A DNA stretch of 64,000 bases from Catenuloplanes indicus (GCF_030813715.1 NZ_JAUSUZ010000001.1:1302001-1366000); one strand, 5' to 3'; shown: positions 16,496-25,037, counted from the first letter of the stretch. The notes: generated by a model not told the origin, from the sequence alone. Numbers and translations are program-made.

Positions 16496-17656
16496 ATGCT
16501 GTCCGAGGCGAACGCGCCCGTCATCCGGGCCACGCTGCCCGTGGTCGGCGAGCACCTGGAGGCGATCACCGGCACGTTCTACGAGACGATGCTGGGCGAT
16601 CATCCGGGCCTGCTGAACACGTTCAGCCGCAGTGCGCAGGCGACCGGTGAGCAGAAGTCCGCGCTGGCCGGTGCGATCGCGGCGTACGGCGCACACCTGG
16701 CCGGGCTCGGCGGGATGCCGGACGAGGCGGTGGACACGATCGTGGAGCGGATCGCGGCCCGGCACGCCGCGCTCGGCATCCGGCCGGAGCAGTACACGCT
16801 GGTCGGCAAGTATCTGCTCGGCGCGGTCGGCACGGTGCTCGGCAGCGCGGTCACGCCCGCGGTCGCGGCCGCCTGGGACGAGGTCTACTGGCTGTTCGCG
16901 GTCCGGCTGATCGGCCGGGAGGCGCGGCTCTACCAGGGCGCCGGGGTCACCGACCGGGAGCCGTTCCAGCGGGTGACCGTGCTGGCCCGCGAGCGGGCCG
17001 CGGCGGACACGGTGTCGTTCACGCTCTCCTCGGCGGCGCCGTTCCAGGCCGGGCAGTACCTCAGCGTCGCCGCGGACCTGCCGGACGGCACCCGGCAGAT
17101 CCGGCAGTATTCACTGTCCGGCACGCCCGGTGCGCCGCTGCGCATCACGGTCCGGCGGGTGCCGGGCGGCGCGGTCTCGAACTGGCTGCACTCCTCCGTG
17201 CACACCGGCGACACGCTGACCGTCAGCCCGCCGTACGGCAGTCTCACGCTGCGCCCGGGCGGGCACCCGCTGCTGCTGGTCAGCGCGGGCGTCGGGATCA
17301 CCCCGATGGCGTCGATCCTGGCGCACGTGGCGGACGGGCAGCCGGGCCGCGCGGTCACGCTCGCGCACGCGGAGCGTACGCCGGACCGGCACGCGCTGCG
17401 CGACTGGGTGGACGCGCACGGCTCGCGCATCCCGGGCTTCCGGCACCTGGTCTGGTACGGCAGCGAGCACGGCGCGCTGGACCCGGCACGGCTGCCGATC
17501 GGGCCGGACACCGAGGCGTACCTGTGCGGGCCGATCCCGTTCATGCGCCTGGTCCGCACCGCGCTGCTGGCCCGCGGCGTGCCGGCCGAACGGATCCGCT
17601 ACGAGGTCTTCGGCGCCGACCGGTTCACGGCCGCACCCACCCCTGCGCTTTCATGA
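16496..17656 (+). CDS. hmp: Flavohaemoglobin, nitric oxide dioxygenase
   Basis: At 386 aa it has the full family length. The globin domain (1-140) has B10 Tyr29 and proximal His90 (AARHAALGIRPEQY). The FAD-binding domain (about 150-250) carries RQYSLSG, and the NAD-binding domain (about 255-386) has GVGITPM, CGPIPFM and the C-terminal EVFGAD. It converts NO and O2 to nitrate using NAD(P)H in the cytoplasm. GGAGG precedes the ATG by 5 nt. It is co-transcribed with the NsrR-like gene. Its 3' end overlaps the convergent HTH_42 gene by 32 bp. Confidence 0.95.
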   Translation: MLSEANAPVIRATLPVVGEHLEAITGTFYETMLGDHPGLLNTFSRSAQATGEQKSALAGAIAAYGAHLAGLGGMPDEAVDTIVERIAARHAALGIRPEQYTLVGKYLLGAVGTVLGSAVTPAVAAAWDEVYWLFAVRLIGREARLYQGAGVTDREPFQRVTVLARERAAADTVSFTLSSAAPFQAGQYLSVAADLPDGTRQIRQYSLSGTPGAPLRITVRRVPGGAVSNWLHSSVHTGDTLTVSPPYGSLTLRPGGHPLLLVSAGVGITPMASILAHVADGQPGRAVTLAHAERTPDRHALRDWVDAHGSRIPGFRHLVWYGSEHGALDPARLPIGPDTEAYLCGPIPFMRLVRTALLARGVPAERIRYEVFGADRFTAAPTPALS

Positions 17657-18788
17657 GCGGCGAGGAGTAGACCGAGGAGACGCGGAAGCCGCCGAGCCAG
17701 TCCGTCAGGCGGGCGGCCTCCGCGCGCAACAGATCGTCCTCCACCGTGGACAGCGGCTCCACCGTGCGCACCCGCACCACGCCGGCCTCGTCCTGCACCC
17801 AGGCACCGACGACCCGGCCGTTCACCCACGCGGTGGTGCCGGCGTTGCCGCGCGTGTCGAAGATCAGCTCCTTGTGCGGGCCGAGGTAGAAGTCGCGGCC
17901 CTGCCAGCCCATCACGGTCGGGTCGAGCACCGGCAGCAGCGCGGCCCACGGGCCCGGATCGGCCACCTCGGCGACATCGTCCGGCAGGAGCCAGCCGGTG
18001 CGGCCGCCGTCCAGCGACACCTGCACCGCGCCGACACCGGCGAGCGCGGCCCGGACCGCGGACTTCGTCGCGCCGAGCCACCAGACCAGGTCGTCCTCGG
18101 TGCCGGGGCCGAACGACCACAGCCAGCGCCGGACGATCTCGCGGTAGCCCGCGGCCGGGTCTGGCCACTCGGGTGCTCCGCCGAGCCAGTCGCGCATCGG
18201 CGCCCAGCGCGGGCGGGACACGTGCCAGCCGCCGGTGTTGGTCCCGCGGACGATGTCGGCGGTCAGGCCGAGGTGGTTCAGCACGCGGGACGAGACGCCG
18301 ACACCGGCGGCCTTCACGTCGATCATCGGCACGGCGAGCCGGATCTCCTGCGCGGTGCGCCCCGCGGGCGTGCCCGCGAGCGCGGCCAGCACCTCGGCCC
18401 GCGCCCGGTCCACCCAGGCGCCGCCGTCAGCCGCCAGCCCGTCGGCCACCACGTCCTTCGCCAGGCGGGCGCGCTCGGCGGTGGCGACCCGGGCGGACGC
18501 GGACGCCCACGCCGCGGGCAACAGGTCGCGCGGGAAGACGAACAGCGTGCGCCGCATCGCCAGCTGCTTGACCAGGCTGCGCTCGGTGTGCAGCGCGGCG
18601 TCCAGCTCGGCGCGCTTGAAGCCGTCGACCCGCGCCCAGCAGGACAGGTAGACCGTGGGCGGCTCGGTCGCGTGCAGCACGGTCACCGCACGGGTCGCCG
18701 CGGCCACGGTCGCGGCCCGGGCGGCGGGGGCCAGGGCATGCCGCACGGCCAGGCGGGCACGGCGTTCGCTGTCGGTCACGTGGCGCAT
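17625..18788 (-). CDS. Winged-helix DNA-binding protein, HTH_42/AlkZ-related
   Basis: The 387-aa protein belongs to the actinobacterial HTH_42 family, related to the AlkZ/YcaQ DNA glycosylases. Visible features are VLHATEPPTVYLSCWARVDG near the N-terminus, SRVLNHLGLTADIV, a WLWSFGPGTEDDLVWWLG helix pair and LLPVLDPTVMGW near residue 300. The QxQ-type catalytic motif of true AlkZ enzymes is not evident in the equivalent HATEPPTVY region, so it is probably not the classical crosslink glycosylase. Partners do not help: it is convergent with hmp. The start could also be the GTG three codons downstream. Confidence 0.8.
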   Translation of the reverse strand: MRHVTDSERRARLAVRHALAPAARAATVAAATRAVTVLHATEPPTVYLSCWARVDGFKRAELDAALHTERSLVKQLAMRRTLFVFPRDLLPAAWASASARVATAERARLAKDVVADGLAADGGAWVDRARAEVLAALAGTPAGRTAQEIRLAVPMIDVKAAGVGVSSRVLNHLGLTADIVRGTNTGGWHVSRPRWAPMRDWLGGAPEWPDPAAGYREIVRRWLWSFGPGTEDDLVWWLGATKSAVRAALAGVGAVQVSLDGGRTGWLLPDDVAEVADPGPWAALLPVLDPTVMGWQGRDFYLGPHKELIFDTRGNAGTTAWVNGRVVGAWVQDEAGVVRVRTVEPLSTVEDDLLRAEAARLTDWLGGFRVSSVYSSPLMKAQGWVRP

Positions 18789-18819
18789 CGCGTCATCGTG
18801 GCACAGGGGTACGACAACC

Positions 18820-19521
18820 TCAGCCGTTGACCAGCTTGGACAGGTTCGTGTAGCTGGTGATCAGCGCGGTGGTGTACTGCAGGATGCGGCCGGCCCACTT
18901 CGCCACCGCGGCCACGATCTGCGCCGCGATCACCGGGATGGTGACCACGAAGATCGCCTCGACCGCCCAGACGATCACGCGCGCGACCAGGTCCGCGATC
19001 AGGTCCCGGACGATCTCCCGGACGAACTGCACCAGGTTGCCCGCGGCCGTGGTGGCGGACGCCATCGCGACCGAGACGCCGCCGAGCCCGGCGATCGCGG
19101 CCACGTTGTGACCCATCAGCGACTGATACGCCTCCGCCGCGTGCCCGGCCCAGTCCGGCACGTCCCCGGCCAGGTGCGACTGGAGGTCGGCCGACATCTG
19201 GGTGAGCGCGGCGGCCATGTTGTCCCAGGTGGCCGCGTGCGCGGTGATCACGTCGGGCATGCCGGTGAGCGCGTCCAGCATCTCGCGCAGCGGCTCGAAG
19301 TACTCCATCGCCCAGCTGACGCCGCTGGCCAGCAGCGCGCTGAACGGGTCGAGCACGGTGGACACCGCGTCCAGGCCGAACGCGGCACCGGCCAGCAGGT
19401 CGTCCACCCAGCCCTCGCTGCGGATCGCCGCGTCCAGATCGGCGAAGCCCTCGACCAGCGAGATCCCGGTGTAGCCGGTGCGGCTGGACTCGACCGGGGC
19501 GACCAGCGATTCGTCGCTCAT
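18820..19521 (-). CDS. WXG-like secreted protein with hydrophobic C-terminal region
   Basis: The 233-aa protein is helical. A central WXG-type hairpin (VPDWAGHAAEAYQSLMG) is followed by a long hydrophobic region (about 150-215) rich in Ala, Val and Ile. This layout is shared by LXG/WXG proteins and N-terminal regions of polymorphic-toxin or PPE-like T7SS substrates. It is the last gene of a three-gene operon; its ATG overlaps the stop of the EspC-like gene (ATGA). A type VII substrate or chaperone role is inferred; no ESX core gene lies in the window. Confidence 0.7.
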   Translation of the reverse strand: MSDESLVAPVESSRTGYTGISLVEGFADLDAAIRSEGWVDDLLAGAAFGLDAVSTVLDPFSALLASGVSWAMEYFEPLREMLDALTGMPDVITAHAATWDNMAAALTQMSADLQSHLAGDVPDWAGHAAEAYQSLMGHNVAAIAGLGGVSVAMASATTAAGNLVQFVREIVRDLIADLVARVIVWAVEAIFVVTIPVIAAQIVAAVAKWAGRILQYTTALITSYTNLSKLVNG

Positions 19522-19844
19522 CGGGTCAGCCTTCCCTCGAGCCCGCGCATCGAGGACGCGGCGTCGGCGTCCGCGGCCTCGTACGCGTCCGCGGTCCGCC
19601 GCAGCAGGTCGGCCGCGATCCGCAGGTTCTCCTCGACGTACGCCACGATCTCGTCCTGCCGGACGTGCCGCGCCTCGAGGATGCCGGAGATCCAGCCGCA
19701 GAGCAGCCCGTACGCCGCGTCGTTCTGGGCGATGTTCGCGCTGGCGCCGTTGACCGGGCCGAAGCCCTCGCGAACCTTGTCGATGCTGCCGGCGTGCGCG
19801 CGGATCTGGTCCGCGTCCGCCACCCAGCCCTGACCGGATGCCAT
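19518..19844 (-). CDS. EspC-like type VII secretion-associated protein
   Basis: This 108-aa all-helical protein matches the WXG100/EspC size class and composition: an N-terminal ADADQIRAHAGSIDKVREGF helix and a C-terminal EENLRIAADLLRRTADAYEA helix that resembles the YxxxD/E-type export signal (here YEAAD). It lies between the YbaB-like and WXG-like genes with 3-4-bp gaps or overlaps, so the three are translationally coupled. It is probably secreted as a helical hairpin partner of the downstream product. Confidence 0.7.
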   Translation of the reverse strand: MASGQGWVADADQIRAHAGSIDKVREGFGPVNGASANIAQNDAAYGLLCGWISGILEARHVRQDEIVAYVEENLRIAADLLRRTADAYEAADADAASSMRGLEGRLTR

Positions 19845-19847
19845 CCG

Positions 19848-20300
19848 TTACCCCCGCCAGCCGTGGCCGTCGTAGCCGGCGCCCGGGCCCCACTCGTCCG
19901 GGTCCGGCTCCGGGCGCAGCTTTCGGTCGACGCGCTCGGCGATCGCCCGTGCGGCCGCGGACCCGGTGCCGACGGTCTCCGCGATGATCTCCTGGGACCG
20001 GTCCGCGACCTGGCCCTTCGCCGTCCGGATGGTATCCATGATCGTGCGGGCCAGCACGTCCGGCGAGACCCGCTGGATGCCCCGGTGCAGCGTCAGGTCG
20101 AGCAGCGCGCCGGTGTTGTCCACCGTGACCTCGCACAGGTGGTGCTCGTCGGCGACCGTCACCCGGAGTGCGTCGAGCCGCTCGCTCATCACCCTGGTGT
20201 CCGCGGCGAGCTTGTCGATCCGCCCCTTCCAGGCACGCATCCGATCCATGGCGCCCTCGGGATCCAGAATCCCGCCCCCGCCCAGAGCTCCGGTCTCCAT
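19848..20300 (-). CDS. YbaB/EbfC-like protein
   Basis: The 150-aa protein has the YbaB/EbfC fold signature: a long N-terminal helix (AMDRMRAWKGRIDKLAADTR), a beta segment VTVDNTGALLDLTLH and a second helix (RTIMDTIRTAKGQVADRSQE). A Pro/Asp/Gly-rich tail is extra. Classical YbaB binds DNA; copies beside WXG/EspC genes are common in actinobacteria and probably serve the secretion locus. GAGAGGAGG precedes the ATG. It is the first gene of the three-gene operon. Confidence 0.75.
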   Translation of the reverse strand: METGALGGGGILDPEGAMDRMRAWKGRIDKLAADTRVMSERLDALRVTVADEHHLCEVTVDNTGALLDLTLHRGIQRVSPDVLARTIMDTIRTAKGQVADRSQEIIAETVGTGSAAARAIAERVDRKLRPEPDPDEWGPGAGYDGHGWRG

Positions 20301-20404
20301 GCGCCTCCTCTCACCGGCCCGCGTTTCGCCGCGAACATCGTAAATGCCCGGCGCCACCGCCCCGGCGTACCGTCCGGCTGCCCGGTTTTCAGGTTCGGCA
20401 CGCA

Positions 20405-20410
20405 AGAATA
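20405..20410 (-). promoter_or_regulatory. Candidate -10 (TATTCT) of the YbaB-EspC-WXG operon
   Basis: TATTCT on the minus strand lies in an AT-rich patch about 105 nt before the YbaB-like ATG. It fits TANNNT. No -35 is obvious. Confidence 0.3.
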
Positions 20411-20515
20411 GAACAGGATTCCGGACATTTTGCACTGGCCTCGAGGCTTCGGGGGCGTCCGGCAACCCGTGCGGACGCCGAGCCGCCCTCGGCGCCCGCT
20501 CAGGCCGGTGACCGC

Positions 20516-21289
20516 TCAAGCTTCCGGCAGGCCGGCACGCTGGGCTCGGAGCTGGTCGGCCATCCGGCGGAAGACCGGGCCCTGGTCCGCGATCGAGGAG
20601 GCGACCGCGATCGCCGTGTCCAGCGCCTCGGCCGCCAGGTCGCGGTTGCCGTTCAGCGTGAGCAGGCGGCTGACCACCTCCAGCGCCTGTGCGTACTCAC
20701 CGGCCTCGTGCACGCCGTCCCGCGAGTGCGACTCCAGGACCGACAGCGTGCGCGCCGCGTTCGCCAGCAGCTGATGCAGCGTGATCCCGAGGTCGGTGCG
20801 CGGGTCGGCGGAAAGGTGATGGGCGGCCGCCGCGAAGCTGTGCATGCCGACCCGGGCCGCCGCGTGCGCGCCGTGCGGTCCGGCGGCGTCGCGCGCGGCC
20901 GCCGACACCCGGTGCATCATCTCCGCCGCCTCCTGCTGCCGCTCGGTCATCGACAGCATCGGGAACACGCTGCCGAGCAGGTACGCCAGCCGCGCCACCA
21001 CCGCGTCCCGGTCCAGCGACGGGTCCGGGTCGTCGAGCAGCGAACGGCACACGGTCCAGCAGCGCAGCACCATCTCCTGAGTGGACACCGCGTCGGCCGA
21101 ACCGGACGCGGCCAACTGCGCCAGCGCGTCGGCCAGCCGCAGGCGCGCACCGGGCACATCGGCCGCGACCAGCCCGCGCGCCGCCTCCACCGCGTCCCGC
21201 GCGACCCGCACCGCCGCCGGCGACCAGGGATCACGGCGGTGCGCCAGATCGGCCCGAGCGATCATCGAATCAACATCGCCGATGTCCAC
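20516..21289 (-). CDS. Hypothetical helical repeat-like protein
   Basis: The protein is about 257 aa and almost wholly helical, rich in Ala, Leu and Arg, with TPR-like spacing of amphipathic helices (ALAQLAASGSADAVS, ALEVVSRLLTLNGNRDLA, EALDTAIAVASSIADQ). It has no signal peptide or membrane helix. The likely role is protein-protein contact, perhaps for the adjacent T7SS-type operon, which starts about 215 bp further along the same strand. The start is uncertain: a GTG at 21289, a TTG at 21301 or an ATG at 21265. Confidence 0.6.
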   Translation of the reverse strand: MDIGDVDSMIARADLAHRRDPWSPAAVRVARDAVEAARGLVAADVPGARLRLADALAQLAASGSADAVSTQEMVLRCWTVCRSLLDDPDPSLDRDAVVARLAYLLGSVFPMLSMTERQQEAAEMMHRVSAAARDAAGPHGAHAAARVGMHSFAAAAHHLSADPRTDLGITLHQLLANAARTLSVLESHSRDGVHEAGEYAQALEVVSRLLTLNGNRDLAAEALDTAIAVASSIADQGPVFRRMADQLRAQRAGLPEA

Positions 21290-21460
21290 CGCCCCATTCA
21301 AACAGCCACGGGCAAGGCCGTTCCGCTCGGCTCACCCGCCCCATGTCCGCCGCCACCCGGGCGAAGAGCCCTGCTGAGCAGCCATTCCCGGGTCCTACGC
21401 CGGCTCGCCGGCGCTCACCCGTACCGACCCGGGACGGCCGCGGGTACGCCGGATCGCCGG

Positions 21461-22099
21461 TCAGGGTTCCGGGATGAACGCGGCCGCGAGTTCGGTGGCG
21501 ACGGTCCAGCCGAGGGTGCGGTAGAGGGCGTGGCCGTCGGCGGTGGCGGCGAGCACGCCGGTGCGGATGCCGCGGCGGGCCGCGTGGTCGCTCAGGGCCT
21601 GGATGACGACGGTGCCGAGGCCGCGACGGCGGTACTCGGGCACCGTCTCCACCTGGTCGATGACGCCCCAGCCGCCGCCGGGGGCGAGGCGGCCGGAGGC
21701 GGCCAGGTCACCGGTCCGGTCGTGGCGGACCTCGGCGGTGAGCACACCGGCGTGATCGGCCCGGACCGTGACCTCGAACGGCCGGGGTGCCCGGACCGGG
21801 GCGGTGGTCAGCGCGGCGGTCATCAGCGGGTTCGACTCGAACATCTCCCAGTGCGGCGGCAGCGCGGCGCGCAGGTCGGGCGCGCTGCCGTCCAGCTTGA
21901 TCCAGGCGCCCGGCGTGGTGACCTCCTCGCCGAGTTCGCGGAGGTAGCGAGGGTCCCAGGTGTGCAGCAGGTAGCGCAGGCGGTGGCCGGGCCGGCCGAC
22001 GTCGAAGAGCAGGCCGCCCGGGATCGTGACCACGGCGGGGATCCGCCGCGACCGCGCCCAGCCCCGGCCCCACGCGACCACCAGATCCTCCCGGCTCAT
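21461..22099 (-). CDS. GNAT-family N-acetyltransferase
   Basis: The 212-aa protein has a non-canonical N-terminal half and a C-terminal GNAT acetyl-CoA-binding core: WGVIDQVETVPEYRRRGLG, with the R/Q-x-x-G-x-G loop as RRRGLG, then VVIQALSDHAARRGI and a final LYRTLGWTVATE. It transfers an acetyl group from acetyl-CoA to an unknown amine. The ATG is weakly supported by GGGGGT upstream. It lies 117 bp downstream of the VOC gene on the same strand, so the two could be co-transcribed. Confidence 0.85.
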   Translation of the reverse strand: MSREDLVVAWGRGWARSRRIPAVVTIPGGLLFDVGRPGHRLRYLLHTWDPRYLRELGEEVTTPGAWIKLDGSAPDLRAALPPHWEMFESNPLMTAALTTAPVRAPRPFEVTVRADHAGVLTAEVRHDRTGDLAASGRLAPGGGWGVIDQVETVPEYRRRGLGTVVIQALSDHAARRGIRTGVLAATADGHALYRTLGWTVATELAAAFIPEP

Positions 22100-22216
22100 C
22101 GCGACCCCCGGCCGGTCACCGCCGCGAGCGCCCGCCGGGGACGGGACGTGCCGGTCAACGGGGGTGCGGGCCGCGTGGTGCGGGTCCGGCGGGCGAGCAC
22201 TGTGGACACCCGTTGA

Positions 22217-23335
22217 TCATCCCGCACGCCTCAGTGAATCATGCGCCGGCCGGGCCTCCGACGCCGCGGGGTCCGGGTGCGTCCGGGCTTCGGGCTCCCG
22301 GAAGACGATCGCGGCACCGAGCGCGGCCGCGGCCGGCACGACGATCTCACCGGGCCGGGGCGCCGTGTGCGGGACGTGCGCGGCGGCGAGGTGCCGTGCG
22401 GTGTGCCGGAGGTCGTGCACGGCGACCGTGACGGCCGAGAACATCAGCGAGTGGCCGAGCAGCAGCGTGACGGTGGCGTCACCGGCGCGGAGCCGCGCGA
22501 CGCCGTCGGCGCGCTCGGCCGGGCGCCCGACGAGGCGCTCGTAGCGCGACACCACACCGGGGAACGCATCCCGCGGCACGCGCAGCGTGCAGCCGGTCAA
22601 TGCGGTCGCACCGTTCGGGTGGCCCACCGGATGCTCACCGGCCGCGATGCTCTCCGCGATCCCGATCCGGCCCTCGGCACCGTCACCGCGATCGCCGCCG
22701 CGATCGCCGCCGGGATCGGAGGCGCTGTGGCCGCTGGGCGCACTGCCGCCGCGACCGGAACCGCCGCGGGTGGTGCGCTCACCGTCGCCGCGATCATCGC
22801 CGTGATCGCCGGCGCCAGGATCGGCCACCGCGCGGTCGCCGTTGTCGAGTTCCAGGAAGTGGCTGGTGGCCATGCCGCCGGGAATGCGGCGCTGGATCGG
22901 GTGGACGCCGCCGTGGCCGATGCCGGCCGCGTCCAGGCGGGCCGCGGCCGCGTGCACGTCCGGCGCCCCGAGCATCAGGATGCGCAGCCCTGGGCCGCGG
23001 CCGAGCCACGCGGTCAGTCCCGCCGCGGCGGCGCGGGCGGCGGCGAGCAGCGCGGGGAGGCGGTCGTCGGGTACCTCGATCGGCCGCGCCTCCGCATCAT
23101 CCGGCAGTGGGTGGTGGTCGTCGACGACGGTCACCAGTTCCACGAACGATCGGTCCAGGTAGACGTGGCTGTTGGCGGCGCCGATCGGGCGGGGCGGGGC
23201 GCCGGGAGCGGGCGGCAGCGCCGGGCAGACCGGTGGCGCCACCGTGAAGCCGAGCCGCCGGTAGGTCTCGATCGCCGCGCCCAGGTCCGGCACCACCAGG
23301 CCGACGTGGTGCAGCCCGTCGACGACTGCGCGCAT
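22217..23335 (-). CDS. VOC-superfamily protein with Asp/Arg/Gly-rich linker
   Basis: The 372-aa protein has an N-terminal glyoxalase-like VOC half (DGLHHVGLVVPDLGAAIETY, HVYLDRSFVELVTV, HFLELDN; residues 1-180). A low-complexity linker (about 180-235) is made of repeated GDRGD, GGDRG and SGRGG units. A second half (about 245-372) has weaker VOC-like strands. The linker corresponds to 22640-22810, where GATCGCCGCC-type units repeat. The family includes metal-dependent lyases, dioxygenases and binding proteins; the substrate is unknown. It is divergent from the membrane protein/regulator pair at 23393. Confidence 0.75.
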   Translation of the reverse strand: MRAVVDGLHHVGLVVPDLGAAIETYRRLGFTVAPPVCPALPPAPGAPPRPIGAANSHVYLDRSFVELVTVVDDHHPLPDDAEARPIEVPDDRLPALLAAARAAAAGLTAWLGRGPGLRILMLGAPDVHAAAARLDAAGIGHGGVHPIQRRIPGGMATSHFLELDNGDRAVADPGAGDHGDDRGDGERTTRGGSGRGGSAPSGHSASDPGGDRGGDRGDGAEGRIGIAESIAAGEHPVGHPNGATALTGCTLRVPRDAFPGVVSRYERLVGRPAERADGVARLRAGDATVTLLLGHSLMFSAVTVAVHDLRHTARHLAAAHVPHTAPRPGEIVVPAAAALGAAIVFREPEARTHPDPAASEARPAHDSLRRAG

Positions 23336-23353
23336 CGACTCAGAATAACGGCC

Positions 23354-23391
23354 GATTGACTTTCCAAGACGGAATGTGATTGGCTTTCCGT
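23354..23391. promoter_or_regulatory. Candidate operator between VOC and membrane-protein genes
   Basis: Two near-identical 12-mers, GATTGACTTTCC (23354) and GATTGGCTTTCC (23378), are 24 bp apart. An inverted pair ACGGAA/TTCCGT (23369-23374 and 23386-23391) overlaps the second and ends at the ATG of the gene at 23393. This is a likely site for the small winged-helix regulator encoded two genes away. Confidence 0.35.
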
Positions 23392-23392
23392 C

Positions 23393-23836
23393 ATGGAAAA
23401 CGATGCAGCCGCCCAGCTCGCCGCGATCAACGAGGCCCGGTCCACGCTCGCCGACCGGCTGGTGACGCCGTGGTGGTATCACCCGGTGCTCGGGCTCGCC
23501 GCCGCCGGTTTCATCGTGGGCTACGGCTTCGGCAACGTCGTCGTCCGGCTCGCCACCGCCGTGCTGTTCGTGCTGGTCTGTCTCGGCCTGATGCGTGCCT
23601 ACAAGCGGCTGACCGGCGTCTGGATCTCCGGTTTCGACGCGGGGCGCGCGAGCCGCTGGGCGAAGACGACCGGCGCGATCGTCGGCGTCACCGGCATCAC
23701 GGCGTGGGCGATCGGCGCCTACACCGACCTGGACTGGCTGATCTGGTGCGCCGCCGCGGTCGCGTTCGCCGTGACCGTGGTGCTCGGCCGCCGCTACGAC
23801 GTCGCGCTGCGCGCCCAGCTGCGAGCCGGCGCATGA
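23393..23836 (+). CDS. Small integral membrane protein
   Basis: The 147-aa protein has about four membrane helices (near 35-50, 53-72, 90-110 and 112-130), with a short cytoplasmic N-terminal segment (INEARSTLADRLVTPWWYHP) and a basic C-terminus. Proteins of this type are usually encoded beside a small winged-helix regulator, as here (gene at 23907), and form a poorly characterised actinobacterial pair. No catalytic motif is visible. Confidence 0.75.
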   Translation: MENDAAAQLAAINEARSTLADRLVTPWWYHPVLGLAAAGFIVGYGFGNVVVRLATAVLFVLVCLGLMRAYKRLTGVWISGFDAGRASRWAKTTGAIVGVTGITAWAIGAYTDLDWLIWCAAAVAFAVTVVLGRRYDVALRAQLRAGA

Positions 23837-23906
23837 CCCGCCCGGCCACCGTCTCACCGACCGATACGGGCGAGAGCCCGCGGCGTCGCGACGAGTGGAG
23901 CCGGGC

Positions 23907-24191
23907 GTGAGCGAGCCGTTCGACGAGACCATCCACGCGCCGCACCGGCTGCGGATCTGCGCGTTCCTCGACGCCACCACCAGCGCGGAGTTCGGCACGC
24001 TGCGGGACATGCTCGGCGTGGCCGACTCCGTGGTCAGCAAGCACCTCAAGGTGTTGCAGGACGCCGGTTATGTCGCCATCGCGAAGCCGACCGGCCGCGG
24101 CCGCGTCAAGACCTGGGTCAGCCTGACCGCCGACGGCAAACAGGCCTACGCCCGCCACGTCGCCGCCCTCCGCACGCTGATCGGCGGCTGA
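23907..24191 (+). CDS. Small winged-helix transcriptional regulator (HTH_27/ArsR-like)
   Basis: The 94-aa protein is a single winged helix: IHAPHRLRICAFLDATTSAE, the recognition helix VADSVVSKHLKVLQDAGYV and a wing with GRGRVKTWVSLTADGK. It lacks Cys, so it is not a metal-thiol ArsR. It probably represses its own operon through the repeats at 23354-23391. The GTG at 23907 has GGAG 8 nt upstream; another GTG 12 nt earlier is possible. Confidence 0.85.
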   Translation: MSEPFDETIHAPHRLRICAFLDATTSAEFGTLRDMLGVADSVVSKHLKVLQDAGYVAIAKPTGRGRVKTWVSLTADGKQAYARHVAALRTLIGG

Positions 24192-24221
24192 GGCGAAGCA
24201 ACACAGCCGACCCCGGGCAGG

Positions 24222-25037
24222 TCAGAGCCGGGTGGCCACCCGGACGAGCGCGGCCACGGCGAGCGACCGGCTGTGCGACGGCCAGGCGATCCGCGTGACG
24301 ACCGGGGACGCGCCGGCCAGCGGGACCGCCACGACACCGGCGGGCAGCGCCGGCCGGGACGACTCGGGCAGTACGGAGAACGCCCGGCCGAGCGCGATCA
24401 GCTGGAGCAGCTGCGTGCCGTCCCGGACCTCCAGGCCGTCCTCCGGCCAGCACGGCCGCGGGAGTGCGGGCAGTTCGTCCACGGTCATCGTGGCGCGGGC
24501 GGCGAGCGGGTGCCCGGCCGGCAGCACCACCATCCGCCCCTCGGTCGCGATGTCCTCGTGGTCCAGGCCGCCGAGGACGTGCCCGTCCGCGACCAGGAGC
24601 GCCACGTCGGCACGGCCGTCGCGCAGCATCCGTTCCGGCTCGCCCGGCTCCAGGCCCGCGAGGATCACCTCGACCTCGGCCGCGTCCGGTTCCGCGGCGT
24701 ACGCGTCGAGCAGCTTGGCCAGCAGTTCCACGGACACGCCGGCCTTCGCCACCAGCGCCAGGCCGGGTCGCCCGTCCGGTGCGGCGCGGCGGGTGCGGCG
24801 GTCGGCCGCCGCCACCGCCGCCAGCGCGTGGCGCCCCTCGTCGAGCAGCACCGTGCCGGCCGCGGTGAGACTGACCGTGCGGCCGGACCGGACGAACAGC
24901 GGCGTGCCGAGCCGGCGTTCCATCTTCTGCACCGCGCGGGACAGCGCCGGCTGGGCGATGCCGAGCCGCTCCGCCGCGCGCCCGAAGTGCGACTCCTCGG
25001 CCACCGCGACGAAGTAGCGCAGCTCCCGGGTCTCCAT
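24222..25037 (-). CDS. LysR-family transcriptional regulator
   Basis: The 271-aa protein has an N-terminal LysR helix-turn-helix (ELRYFVAVAEESHFGRAAE, QPALSRAVQKMERRLG, LFVRSGRTVSLT) and a shortened effector-binding domain ending SLAVAALVRVATRL. It is divergent from the short-chain dehydrogenase gene, with about 110 bp between them, so that enzyme is its probable target. The ATG at 25037 fits the family N-terminus (METRELRYF); longer in-frame versions would be atypical. Confidence 0.9.
   Translation of the reverse strand: METRELRYFVAVAEESHFGRAAERLGIAQPALSRAVQKMERRLGTPLFVRSGRTVSLTAAGTVLLDEGRHALAAVAAADRRTRRAAPDGRPGLALVAKAGVSVELLAKLLDAYAAEPDAAEVEVILAGLEPGEPERMLRDGRADVALLVADGHVLGGLDHEDIATEGRMVVLPAGHPLAARATMTVDELPALPRPCWPEDGLEVRDGTQLLQLIALGRAFSVLPESSRPALPAGVVAVPLAGASPVVTRIAWPSHSRSLAVAALVRVATRL

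Noticed and set aside
17625-17656. Possible fusion or misassembly where hmp and the HTH_42 gene overlap by 32 bp
   Set aside because: Both C-termini are complete and typical; convergent overlaps of this size are common in compact genomes.
23836-24049. Long N-terminal extension of the VOC protein through the regulator pair
   Set aside because: It would be antisense to two well-supported genes; the VOC family N-terminus starts at the ATG at 23335.
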